Shown here piece by piece: positions 36,685 through 45,761 of a stretch of DNA of 64,000 bases. Within the stretch, counting starts at the first letter, position 1. Each line of letters opens with the position of its first letter. Both the position numbers and the translations under genes were made by a program. The stretch is from Flaviflexus ciconiae (lineage in GTDB: Bacteria; Actinomycetota; Actinomycetes; Actinomycetales; Actinomycetaceae). The notes below the pieces were generated by a model, which was given only the letters and a program-made list of their open reading frames with translations, searched no databases and had not been told where the DNA came from. The stretch spans positions 372,001-436,000 of the forward strand of contig NZ_CP034593.1 of the NCBI RefSeq assembly GCF_003971195.1, given 5' to 3'.

Positions 36685-37590
36685 ATGAAACTGATCGTCT
36701 CCGGAGCAACCGGCTTTATCGGTACCGCGCTTACCAAGCGGGCCGAAACAAAGGGCTGGGATGTTACGAAAATTGTCCGAAGCAACCCCGCCCCCGGAGA
36801 CATCACCTTCGACCCACAGAGCGGGACTATTGATGAACGCCAGCTTGCTGGGGCCGATGCCGTCGTATGTTTGAATGGCGCGGGCCTGTTTTCGCGGCCC
36901 TGGACGGATTCCTATAAGAAGACCCTCCTCGAATCGAGGCTCACCTCGGTCAACACCCTCACCGAAGCGTTTGCGCGCCTTGAGGAACCGGACCGTCCAA
37001 CACATTTCTTGACCGGCTCCGCCATCGGATACTACGGTGCGGGCCGTGGCGACGAAATACTCACCGAAGAATCCGGTCCCGGAAGTGACTTCCTTGCGGA
37101 CCTCTGCGTCCAATGGGAACGGGCTGGCCACGTAGCGACCGACCTCGGCATTCGTCACAGCGCGCTCCGAACCGGCCTGGTCATGGATAGCGGGGGAGGC
37201 ATGCTGGGCCTATTCAAGCACCTCTACCGTGCGGGCCTCGGCACCAAACTCGGTAGCGGCGAGCAATGGATGTCGACCATTTCGCTCGACGATCACGTCC
37301 GAGCAACCCTTTACGCCATCGAAAATCAGCTGGAGGGCCCAATCAACCTGTCGTCTCCGGAACCGCTTCGGAATGCTGACTGGCACAGGTTGCTTGCCGC
37401 CTACGTTCATCGGCCCGCCTTCCTCACGGCCCCCGCGCCCGTCATGAAATTAGCCCTCGGTGACTTTGCCGAACAGGCGGCCCTCGCCTCGCAACGAGTC
37501 ATGCCCCGCTACCTTGAGGACGCCGGCTTCGAATTCAGTGCGCCAACGGTTCTCGAAATTTTTGATCAGGCGCTTCCGCCAAAGAAGTAG
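36685..37590 (+). CDS. TIGR01777-family NAD(P)-binding epimerase-like protein
   Basis: Extended SDR protein of 301 residues of the SulA/YfcH/SDR39U1 type. The Rossmann motif is VSGATGFIGTAL, then AVVCLNGAGLFSRPW, LTGSAIGYYG (catalytic Ser and Tyr) and RTGLVMD. A DUF1731-like C-terminal part ends the protein. The substrate is unknown. It lies 4 bases from def and is probably co-transcribed. Confidence 0.9.
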   Translation: MKLIVSGATGFIGTALTKRAETKGWDVTKIVRSNPAPGDITFDPQSGTIDERQLAGADAVVCLNGAGLFSRPWTDSYKKTLLESRLTSVNTLTEAFARLEEPDRPTHFLTGSAIGYYGAGRGDEILTEESGPGSDFLADLCVQWERAGHVATDLGIRHSALRTGLVMDSGGGMLGLFKHLYRAGLGTKLGSGEQWMSTISLDDHVRATLYAIENQLEGPINLSSPEPLRNADWHRLLAAYVHRPAFLTAPAPVMKLALGDFAEQAALASQRVMPRYLEDAGFEFSAPTVLEIFDQALPPKK

Positions 37591-37616
37591 GGCCCGGCTC
37601 CTGCTTTGACCCACAT

Positions 37617-37646
37617 CCCGCGCTCAAGGACCATGCGTGGCGCGGG
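37617..37646 (+). terminator. Possible terminator hairpin after the SDR gene
   Basis: CCCGCGC (37617-37623) pairs with GCGCGGG (37640-37646) over a 16-base loop, with no T-tract. It lies 27 bases after the stop. Confidence 0.3.
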
Positions 37647-37801
37647 AGGACCTAACCGGGCTCGGGCGAGCGGACACTTACCTATTCCAGGTACCTTTGC
37701 ATGCTCAAAGGGGAACTGGCGTGTTGTTGCGGATTGTGGCACAGTTAGTTGTATCGGAAGCCGAATGGGTGTGACGGGGAATCTCACCTAAGGAGGTTCC
37801 G

Positions 37802-38308
37802 ATGACAACACAGCGCGCCACCCGTGGCGTTGTCTTCATACATTCTGTAACGCCCGCCCTCCAACCGCATGTGGAGTGGGCGCTTTCTGGTGTCCTGGGA
37901 TACCAGGTGCATATCGAGTGGACAGACCAGCCTGCCAACCCTCTCTACCACCGTGGAGAGTTCTCGTGGACTGGCGAGATCGGCATGGGAGCCATGCTGG
38001 CGTCCGCACTCAACGGCTGGGAGCACCTGCGCTACGAAATCACCGAGGATGCCACCCCGACGTCGGAAGGTGGCCGGTGGTCGCACACGCCCGAGCTCGG
38101 CATCTTCTACGCCCAAACCGACCTCGTCGGTAACGTCGTCGTACCCGAGAACCGCATCCGTGCAGCCCTCGAATTCGCCGACTCCGATCCGGTTGAGATG
38201 AGACGCCTCCTTGACCTGGCTCTCGGCCAGGCCTGGGACGACGAACTCGAGCCCTTCCGCTATGCGGGAGCAGGAGCACCCGTCCGCTGGCTACACCGAG
38301 TCGGTTAA
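37802..38308 (+). CDS. DUF3145 family protein
   Basis: Actinobacterial protein of 168 residues. Typical stretches are GVVFIHSVTPALQPHVEWAL, WTGEIGMGAMLASALNGW and GAGAPVRWLHRVG at the C-terminus. It has a near-consensus ribosome site, AAGGAGGT, 4 bases before ATG 37802. Its function is not known. The family is almost restricted to Actinomycetota, which supports the taxonomic placement. Confidence 0.88.
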   Translation: MTTQRATRGVVFIHSVTPALQPHVEWALSGVLGYQVHIEWTDQPANPLYHRGEFSWTGEIGMGAMLASALNGWEHLRYEITEDATPTSEGGRWSHTPELGIFYAQTDLVGNVVVPENRIRAALEFADSDPVEMRRLLDLALGQAWDDELEPFRYAGAGAPVRWLHRVG

Positions 38309-38351
38309 AGCGCCAGCGAAAAAGCCACCGAACGCTGGTATAAACAGTTCT

Positions 38352-38373
38352 GCCCCGGTGAAACCGGGGCTTT
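38352..38373 (+). terminator. Terminator after the DUF3145 gene
   Basis: GCCCCGGT-GAA-ACCGGGGC followed by TTT: an 8-bp stem with a tight loop. Confidence 0.75.
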
Positions 38374-38424
38374 GCTGTGCAGTCAAAAGAAACTCATGCC
38401 TCACCCGGCGGCGAGTCCTGGGCC

Positions 38425-39192
38425 TTATTCGTCGACGACCTCGATGACCATGCTTAGCCCATCGTCTGGATGATAGATCCACGAGGCTTCGTAGCTATCC
38501 CATGAGCCCGTCTGTCGACCGTCAAGAGCACGTGTTGTGTCGACTCGAGCAACGATCGAATCGGGGACCTCAAGAGAACTAAGAACGCATGCTGCTTCGA
38601 TGTAAGTTGCCCCGGCTGATTCTTCGCCTTCGGTGTCAATCGACAGCGCAGACCCATCATCAAGAATCTGTATGTACCGCGACGATGTCACGGCGCACTC
38701 GTCGACGGCTTCCTCGAAGGCTGCCTGTGCTTGAGTAGAAGAACCACCGCCAAGTTCTACCGGTATGAAAAGTCCAGCGACCAAACCAACGGCCAGGGCG
38801 GCAACCATGCACATAATGGCGGCCCACATGCTCATGACCCTCCGCGGCTTTGGGTATGAGGGAGGCATCGGGGCCGGCTGGCCGTAGCCAGGGGCATGGG
38901 CGTACCCCGGCTGCCCGTATTGCCGGTGTGGGAACTGAGCGGAGGGTTGCGAGGGTGGAACAGGTTCATGCCCTGAAACAGAGAAATTTCCAGGAGTTGC
39001 GATACGTTCCGATTCGGGGATGCTCCGCTGGGTTGGAAAGCTCTCGGACGAGCGGATGTGAGCGGGCGACACGAGGTTTCCGGCGTCGGGAGTATGTCCT
39101 GAATATTGATTATCGCTCGGAGGCTGGAATCGAGAATGGCCCACCATCCCTTCAGGTTGTCGTGCCGGTTGGCCCTCGTTGGCGCCTTTCAT
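38425..39192 (-). CDS. Single-pass membrane protein with Pro/Gln-rich cytoplasmic N-terminus
   Basis: 255 residues. The first 115 are low-complexity and rich in Pro, Gln, Ser and Gly-Tyr (YGQPGYAHAPGYGQPAP). A membrane segment follows at about 121-145 (SMWAAIMCMVAALAVGLVAG), then an outer domain of about 110 residues with two cysteines (VDECAVTSS and EAACVLSS) that could form a disulfide. The layout is common in actinobacterial cell-envelope proteins of unknown function. Confidence 0.7.
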   Translation of the reverse strand: MKGANEGQPARQPEGMVGHSRFQPPSDNQYSGHTPDAGNLVSPAHIRSSESFPTQRSIPESERIATPGNFSVSGHEPVPPSQPSAQFPHRQYGQPGYAHAPGYGQPAPMPPSYPKPRRVMSMWAAIMCMVAALAVGLVAGLFIPVELGGGSSTQAQAAFEEAVDECAVTSSRYIQILDDGSALSIDTEGEESAGATYIEAACVLSSLEVPDSIVARVDTTRALDGRQTGSWDSYEASWIYHPDDGLSMVIEVVDE

Positions 39193-39528
39193 TCGTCATC
39201 ACTCTTTCTCATCGCAGTGCTTGTCCGATAATTTCGTTTGCTATATAGCAAGAGTATCGAGCGTGTCGGGCGCTTTATAGTGGAAAATGAAGAAAAAGTG
39301 ATGGTTTATGCGCTAGTGGGGGAGTGCGCTGTTGTCGTGCCAGCTTTCATGGGATGTGGGGTGCGGAAAAGGAAATCGATCGAGCAGAATCGGCAACGAG
39401 AGCGGGGCGAAGCTGCCGCAATTATCCCCTCGACTAGAAGCGGGTTCCAGAGGCTCGCTTTGTCCTGCCGGACTATTGGCTCTTCGGTTTCTCTCGTTCT
39501 GTCTCGTGATCCCTCGGCCTGTGAATTG
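39193..39528. promoter_or_regulatory. Intergenic region with perfect 14-bp palindrome
   Basis: No gene is supported here. TTGCTATATAGCAA (39238-39251) is a perfect palindrome about 46 bases upstream of the membrane-protein start and in an AT-rich patch. It could be an operator or overlap a promoter. A plus-strand frame (39238-39636) runs antisense into the next gene and looks like chance. Confidence 0.35.
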
Positions 39529-39765
39529 CTAGCTCACCGCGGTTTCGTCTGCGACAAGGTCCGCGATAGTGCGGGCGGACTCGATCTGAGAGTCGGGGAT
39601 CTGGATCTTGAGGGCGCGCTCGAGATTGACGGCTAGTGCGTAGATGGTGACGGGATCAAGGCGGAGGTTTTCTTTCAGGTCAGCATCCTTAGTGATCTCG
39701 TCTTCGGGGATCTCGGGTGCCAGTGATGCGAGGATTTCTCGGGCCTTATCAAGGGTGGAGCTCAT
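39529..39765 (-). CDS. Acyl-carrier-protein-like protein lacking the attachment serine
   Basis: 78 residues with the four-helix outline of acyl carrier proteins: helix 1 DKAREILASLAP, a loop with KENLRLD, helix 2 IYALAVNLERAL, then KIQIPDSQIES and TIADLVADE. In a true ACP the loop reads D-S-L and the Ser receives 4'-phosphopantetheine. Here it reads D37-P38-V39, so the protein cannot be charged in the normal way. It may be a regulatory or degenerate ACP homologue. Confidence 0.7.
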   Translation of the reverse strand: MSSTLDKAREILASLAPEIPEDEITKDADLKENLRLDPVTIYALAVNLERALKIQIPDSQIESARTIADLVADETAVS

Positions 39766-39841
39766 GGTCCATTATTACCCCAAATACGAAAAGTTGCGGT
39801 TGACCTGCCCGAAGAGTTCCCACGTTCGGTATCCTGATGCT

Positions 39842-40528
39842 ATGGCATTCATCGATTTACTGAGACAGCTCATGCAGGTCAGCGGTTCGGCCGACGAGGC
39901 CGCGTCCGCAGACGTTGCACGGGCCATTGAGCTCCGCGAAACGCTGTCCGAGAATCCCAACGACATCGCCGCATTCCAAGGTCTGGCCGAACTTGTCGAC
40001 CACGCTGCTAGTAGCTCCACTACACTCGAAGACCCCCTGACCGCTGATCAGGAGGAAGCAGGGCCCCAGGAACAGGCCAATCTGGCAATGTGGTCCCTTG
40101 CCGAAGAACTGAGCGGGCGACCGAACGCCTGGTACCCGCTCATTGAACTCGCCCGACTGTCGGTGGATTCCGATATCGAGGGAGCCACCCGCCGCCTCCA
40201 AACGGCCGTCGAACGTGACGAAACTGGGCGTGCGCTGGGTGAATCGATCAAGGTGCTCCGCGAGGCGGGCTACGCCGAAAGCGGCATCTCCCTCGGCATC
40301 GGCCACTGGGACCCGGAAAATCAGAAGTTCGCGGCTGGCGAGCAACTGATTCTTGCGGCTATTGATGCTGAACGTCCCGATATTGCATCCCGGAATTTCG
40401 ATATTCTTCAGCAGCACGCCATTCGCGGTGAACACGAGGACCGTCTGGCATTTCTTGCCAGGCTGATCGAAGAGTCGCAGGCCGCGGCAGAGGCAAAGTA
40501 TAAGGAGCGCGAGAAGCGCGAGAATTGA
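39842..40528 (+). CDS. Hypothetical protein, probably helical-repeat (TPR-like)
   Basis: 228 residues, strongly helical and acidic, starting at ATG 39842 (MAFIDLLRQLMQVSG). Segments such as AWYPLIELARLSVDSDIEGATRRLQTAVERDE and ENQKFAAGEQLILAAIDAERPDIASRN look like TPR-type helix pairs. The tail is charged (AAAEAKYKEREKREN). It lies 6 bases upstream of the YciO-type gene and is likely in its operon. The function is unknown. Confidence 0.65.
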   Translation: MAFIDLLRQLMQVSGSADEAASADVARAIELRETLSENPNDIAAFQGLAELVDHAASSSTTLEDPLTADQEEAGPQEQANLAMWSLAEELSGRPNAWYPLIELARLSVDSDIEGATRRLQTAVERDETGRALGESIKVLREAGYAESGISLGIGHWDPENQKFAAGEQLILAAIDAERPDIASRNFDILQQHAIRGEHEDRLAFLARLIEESQAAAEAKYKEREKREN

Positions 40529-40534
40529 GTTGAT

Positions 40535-41155
40535 ATGGCACGCTATGTAGAGATCCATCCCGAAGATCCGCAGACCCGGTTGATCGACAAGGTTGTCGAC
40601 CACATCCGGGAGGGTGCGGTTGTCGCCTTCCCGACGGATTCGGGCTATGCGATTGGATGTCAGTTGGGGAACAAGGATTCCCTCGAGCGGATCCGTACGA
40701 TCCGCAAGGTGGGCGCAAAGCACCACTTCACGGTTCTCTGTAGCGACTTCGCCCAGCTCGGGCAGTTTGTCATTGTCGACAACTCTCAGTTCCGCCTCAT
40801 TAAACAGCTGACCCCTGGCCCCTACACGTTTATCCTCAAAGGCACGAAGGAAGTCCCGAGGATGACGTTGAACCCGAAGAAGCACACGATCGGTGCCCGG
40901 ATACCCGACCATAAGATCACCCAGGCTCTCGTCAGTGCACTCGGCGAGCCGATCCTGTCCTCGACTCTGATCCTTCCCGGGGAGGAAGAGCCGATGACTG
41001 ATGGGTGGGAAGTCAACGAGGCACTCGGTAACGTGCTCGACATCGTTATCGAGGGCCCTGTGGGACTCGAAGGTGCAACGACCGTCGTCGACATGTCGGA
41101 AGGCTTCGCCGATGTCGCCCGTGAGGGTGCTGGTAGCACGGAGATGTTTGAATGA
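40535..41155 (+). CDS. Sua5/YciO/YrdC-domain protein (YciO type)
   Basis: 206 residues with the YrdC fold: VVAFPTDSGYAIGC, then RKVGAKHHFTVLCSDFAQLGQF, LTPGPYTFILKGTKEVPR, IGARIPDHKITQ and LSSTLILPGEE. The family makes threonylcarbamoyl-AMP for the t6A base of tRNA. This member is closer to the YciO branch, whose exact role is less sure. It overlaps the HAD gene by ATGA. Confidence 0.87.
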   Translation: MARYVEIHPEDPQTRLIDKVVDHIREGAVVAFPTDSGYAIGCQLGNKDSLERIRTIRKVGAKHHFTVLCSDFAQLGQFVIVDNSQFRLIKQLTPGPYTFILKGTKEVPRMTLNPKKHTIGARIPDHKITQALVSALGEPILSSTLILPGEEEPMTDGWEVNEALGNVLDIVIEGPVGLEGATTVVDMSEGFADVAREGAGSTEMFE

Positions 41156-41784
41156 AATTTGGGGCCGTTCTTTTCGACCTCGACGGGACCGTCATTGACT
41201 CGGCCCCCATCATTACCCGACTACTGGCCCTGACAGCAAAGGAAATTACCGGCGTTGAACGGGACCCAGCCGACATGATCAAGTATGTCGGCCCGCCTCT
41301 CGTGTGGTCGATGGGGGACATGGGTGCGGCCGAGGAAGACATCCCTCACTACATCAAGTTCTACCGGTCGCACTACGACAAGGTCATGGTCGATTCCCCG
41401 GTCTTTGCCGGCATGGACGATCTGATTCGTGATCTGGCGGAGGTTATGCCCGTTGGGCTTGCCACCTCAAAGAAGCTCTCGGGAGCCGAACTCACGCTTA
41501 AGGCGAAGGGCCTCTACGACACGTTCACGACCGTCTGCGGAGGTAGCGAAGACGGATTGACTGCCGACAAGGCAGAGATTATCGCCCGAGCACTCGAAGG
41601 TATCGGCCCGGTTGATGGTGAGGTCGTCATGGTTGGTGACAGGATCTTCGACATTGACGGCGCTGATGCAAACGGCCTGAAGACCATCATTGTCAGCTGG
41701 GGTGCAGGCGGTGCGCAAGAGCGCGAACGGGCCTGGAAGACCGCGGACACGATGGATGAGCTGAGGGAGCTGCTCTTCGGCTAG
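41152..41784 (+). CDS. HAD-family hydrolase (phosphoglycolate-phosphatase-like)
   Basis: 210 residues. HAD motif I is FDLDGTVIDSA (nucleophile D9), motif II is LATSKK, and motifs III and IV are seen in DKAEIIARAL and VMVGDRIFDIDGA. A four-helix cap lies between motifs I and II. Probable substrates are small phosphates such as phosphoglycolate. It ends the three-gene run that starts at 39842. Confidence 0.88.
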   Translation: MKFGAVLFDLDGTVIDSAPIITRLLALTAKEITGVERDPADMIKYVGPPLVWSMGDMGAAEEDIPHYIKFYRSHYDKVMVDSPVFAGMDDLIRDLAEVMPVGLATSKKLSGAELTLKAKGLYDTFTTVCGGSEDGLTADKAEIIARALEGIGPVDGEVVMVGDRIFDIDGADANGLKTIIVSWGAGGAQERERAWKTADTMDELRELLFG

Positions 41785-41970
41785 CTCGTGCAATTCGGGT
41801 AGCAGTCGGACCTCGGGTAGCAAACGGTCCCGGTGGCGGAAACTGTCGTAGGAAAGTGCAAGGGACGCTACCGCAGAAAAGCCCGCGTCTGCCGGAAAAC
41901 AAAGCACTCCACTGCAGGAAAGCAGACTGCCGCAGAAAGCACAAAAACTTCGGCAGGGTGAACCTGCGAA

Positions 41971-42002
41971 CGGTATTGCCCGGCACGAGCCGGGCAATAC
42001 CG
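41971..42002. terminator. Bidirectional terminator hairpin
   Basis: A perfect 14-bp repeat CGGTATTGCCCGGC / GCCGGGCAATACCG with loop ACGA lies between the convergent HAD and ABC genes. The preceding 180 bases have loose GCAGAAA-like repeats and no gene. Confidence 0.75.
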
Positions 42003-42035
42003 TTGCCAGAATGTTCTGGCCAGTTGTGTCATTGA

Positions 42036-43951
42036 CTACTGCACGTGCTGATCCTCTTCGCGGTTCTCGAACTGGGCCTGGTAGAGGTTGGCGTAGGCTG
42101 CGCCCTTCTCGATGAGTTCGTGATGGGTACCCTGCTCGACAACGTCGCCGTTCTCCATGTAGACGATGAGATCGGCCTCCCGAATCGTGGAGAGACGGTG
42201 GGCGATGACGAAGGAGGTCCTGCCGGACTTGAGGCGGCCCATGGCTTCCTGGACCATCATTTCCGTTCTCGTATCGACCGACGATGTGGCCTCGTCGAGA
42301 ATAAGGATCTCGGGGTCCACCAGGTAGGCCCTGGCGATCGTGATGAGCTGCTTCTCGCCGACAGAGATGGTTTCACCATCGTCGTCCACAACCGTGTCGA
42401 GCCCCTTCGGTAGCTGATTGGCCAGGCGGTCCACCGAGGCTGCCTTGGCGGCTTCGAGGATCTCTTCCGGGGTTGCATTGTCTTTCGCGAAGGCAATGTT
42501 CTCGGCAATTGTTCCCTCGAACAGCCACGTGTCCTGAAGGACCATGCCCATGTTCTCCCGAAGGGATTCCTTGGAGATGGTCTTCGCGTCAACGCCGTCA
42601 ACGAGGATCTGGCCGGAGTCGATTTCGTAGAAGCGCAGAAGTAGATTCACCAGGGTTGTCTTGCCCGCGCCGGTGGGGCCGACAATGGCAACCGTCTGTC
42701 CGGGCTTTGCGTGGAGGGAGAGGCCCGTAATAACCGGGGTGCCTTCCTCGTAGGAGAACCTGACGTCCTTGAACTCGACCTCACCGCGGCGCTTTTCGGG
42801 AAGGGTGCCATGGGCGTCCTCTTCCATCTCGTCCGCATCCAGGAAGACAAAGATGCGTTCGGCGCTGGCTGCGCCGGACTGGAGGAGGTTGGCCATGGAG
42901 GCGAGCTGCCCGAGTGGCTGGGTGAACTGGCGGGAGTACTGGACGAAGGCCTGGACTGCACCGAGGGTGATCGTTCCGGAGGCGACCTGGATGCCGCCGA
43001 CGACGGCGACAATGACGTAGCCGACGTTGGAGACGAGGTTCATGGCGGGCTGCATGAGGCCTGAGATGAACTGGGCCATGAATGATGAGTGACGGAGCTT
43101 CTCGTTGCGTTCGCCGAACTCGGTGGTGAAGACCTCTTCGAGACCGAATGCCGTCACAACCTCGTGGCCCGTGAAGGCTTCTTCAACGGTGTCGGAGACC
43201 TTACCGGTGGTGGACCACTGGTCGCGGAAGTGGGGCTGTGCCAGCTTCATGATCTTGGTTGCTAACCAGATGCCTCCGGGAACCACCAGGAAGGTCAGGA
43301 GAGCGAGCTGCCAGCTGATGACAAACATCATGGCGGTAATGCCAGCCATGGTCAGCAGGTTCTGGAAGACCGAGTTCAGGGTCTGCATAAGAGTCTGCGT
43401 GATGTTGTCAACGTCGTTCGTGACGCGCGACAGCAGGTCACCTCGGGAACGCTGATCGATGTAGGATAGCGGGATACGGTCAATCTTGGCCTGGGCCTTG
43501 TCACGCAACTCCCAGCCAAGGTTCTGCACGACCACCCGGATGATCCAGCCCGCAATGAACTGGAGGACGGCAGCGATCACGTAAATGATGGCGACAAAGA
43601 TGAGAATCCTGCCGAGGTCGCCGAAGTCGATTCCTTGGCCGGGAACGACGTCGGCTCTGCCCACCATGTTGGCAAGCTCGTTACGCCCGTCTGCTTCAAG
43701 GCGGGCAACGGTTTCTTCGGGGAGAGGCCGGACGGCATGTCTGCCAGGACCCCGCCGAGAACGCCAACGTAGATGATGTCGGTCGCCTGCCCGAGAAGGG
43801 CTGGCCCCGCCACCTGCATGATAACCGCCATCGCGGTGAGGAGAATGATGAGTGCGATCTTGCCCCGCGCTGGCTTCAGCATGGAGAGGATGCGCCTGAT
43901 TGTGGGGCCGAAGTTCTGTGATTTCTCGCCCGGTGCTACGCCCTGTCTCAT
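42036..43951 (-). pseudogene. ABC exporter half-transporter B (ABCB type), one frameshift
   Basis: The second half of a probable heterodimeric exporter, about 638 residues if joined. The start is MRQGVAPGEK at 43951. The early membrane part and TDIIYVGVLGG lie in one frame; the rest lies in the next, from EETVARLEADGR on. One extra C at the C4 run (43719-43722 on the plus strand as GGGG) joins them. The ATPase part has Walker A GPTGAGKTTL, Walker B ILILDEATSSVD and switch VIAHRLS. The signature region reads ISVGEKQLITIARAYL, with V in place of the usual G (SVGEK for SGGQ). It overlaps partner A by ATGA. Confidence 0.87.
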
Positions 43952-45698
43952 GCTGCCTCCTCCGCCGATAGCTGGGATGCGACGATCTCCCGATAGGTCG
44001 AGCAGGTTTCCTTGAGCTCCTCGTGAGTGCCCTGGCCAACGTCGCGGCCCCCGTCGAGGACGAGGATCTGGTCGGCGCCGCGGATTGTCGAGATTCGCTG
44101 AGCGACAATCAGGACGGCAACGTTAGGAATTGCGTCGGGAAGAGCTGCTCTCAGCTTCTTGTCGGTTGCAAAGTCCAGGGCCGAGAACGAGTCATCAAAA
44201 ATAATGAGGTCAACATCTTCGGCCATGGCACGGTAGAGGGCACGTGCAATCGTGAGCCGCTGGCGCTGACCACCGGAAAGATTGCGTCCGCCCGGGTCAA
44301 TGGGGAAAGCAGTTTCTTGTCGAGCTTCTCAACAAACTCGGTTGCCTGAGCAGCATCCAATGCCCGCCAAATTCTTTCCTCATCAAATGTGTCGGCGCCT
44401 CTTTGGCCAGTAACTGTCGAGGCGATTGTGCCGGCGAACAGGTAGGCTTTCTGTGGGACGAGAGCGATCCGCTTGCGAAGCTGCGACGGATCGAAATCCC
44501 GTAGATCAATACCGCCGAGGCTAACGCGTCCCGGTGAGGGGTCGACCATGCGGGAAAGCAGGTGGACAAGGGTGGTCTTACCGGAGCCGGTGCCACCGAC
44601 AATGGCGGTCGTTGTTCCGCTTGGCATCGACAGGTTGATTGAGTCAAGAACCGGACGGTCCGCATCCTCAAACTGGACCGTGGCATTCTCCAGCGCAAAT
44701 GTTGCGGGAGACGGCGGAAGATCGGTCGGTGCTGCTGGGGAGATGATGGAAATATCGGTGTCAAGAACAGCACCGATACGTCCCGCGGAGACGCGTGCGC
44801 GGGGCACGATCATGAACATCATAGATGCCATCATGACGGCCATGAGGATCTGCATGAGGTAGTTGATAAAGGCAATGAGGGAGCCGACCTGCATGCCGCC
44901 GTCTTCGATGCGGTGACCACCGAACCAGATGATGGCGACGGAGGAGATGCCAATGATCATTTGAATGACCGGCATCATAAAAGCCCACCGGGTACCGATC
45001 TGGAGCCAAACTTTCCGCATGTTGTTATTTGCTTCGCGGAAGCGCTTCTTCTCGGCCCGCTGACGCAGGAAGGCGCGGATCACGCGGACACCGGTGAGCT
45101 GCTCGCGCAGGATCCGGTTGATTGTGTCGACGCGCTTCTGCTGCGCATCGTAGAGGGGGCCGAGCTGGATCATCATGACGGCGACGAAGATACCGAGAAC
45201 CGGGATGATGATAACGAAGAGTCCGGATAGGACAATGTCCTGAGCCGCCGCCATGACAACACCGCCGATACCCATGATGGGTGCCATGACAATGACCGTG
45301 AACGTCATGTGGATCACCATCTGCACCTGCTGCACGTCGTTCGTGGAGCGAGTGATGAGTGAGGCTGGGCCAAACGAGTGGAGTTCGGCTCGTCCAAACT
45401 TTTGGACTTTCGTGAACATCCGGGCACGCAGGTGGGCACCGAGCCCCATGGCAAGCCCCGCACCAACATAGATGGCGGATGCAATGGCTATGACCTGCAG
45501 AATTGTCACGCCCAGCATGACGGCGCCGAGGACCCAGATCTTTCCGATATCGGATTGGAGCACGCCATCGTTGATGATGGCGGCATTGAGAGCCGGGAGC
45601 ATCAGGGCCGCCATTGATTGAACAAGCTGAAGGGCTATGACGGCAAGGACTTTCCATTTTCTGACACGCAGATATTCCCAGGATAAACGTACGAGCAT
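43948..45698 (-). pseudogene. ABC exporter half-transporter A (ABCB type), one frameshift
   Basis: The first half of the pair, about 583 residues if joined. It has six membrane segments and an ATPase domain with Walker A GGTGSGKTTL. The frame breaks at the C4 run near 44302-44305; one extra C restores DPGGRNLSGGQRQRLTIARAL, the signature. The rest (FDDSFSALDFATDK, VAQRIST) lies in the other frame. Walker B reads IIFDDSFSALD, with D in place of the usual catalytic Glu, the pattern of the degenerate site in heterodimeric exporters. I use ATG 45698 over TTG 45716. Drug or lipid export is likely. Confidence 0.87.
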
Positions 45699-45719
45699 CA
45701 ATGACTTTCTAAACAATGA

Positions 45720-45748
45720 AGAGGGGCGCCAATAATTGGCGCCCCTCT
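45720..45748. terminator. Terminator hairpin downstream of aceE
   Basis: A near-perfect 14-bp inverted repeat (AGAGGGGCGCCAAT / ATTGGCGCCCCTCT) with a one-base centre lies between aceE and the exporter genes, both on the minus strand. It separates the two units. Confidence 0.75.
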
Positions 45749-45761
45749 ACTTTGTCACTGT

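Noticed and set aside
39238-39636. 132-residue plus-strand frame
   Set aside because: It runs antisense into the acyl-carrier-like gene and begins at a palindrome; no family features.
41790-41960. Short GCAGAAA/GGTAGCA-like repeats as a CRISPR array
   Set aside because: Units are very short, vary in sequence and have no constant spacing. No CRISPR array is seen anywhere in the window.
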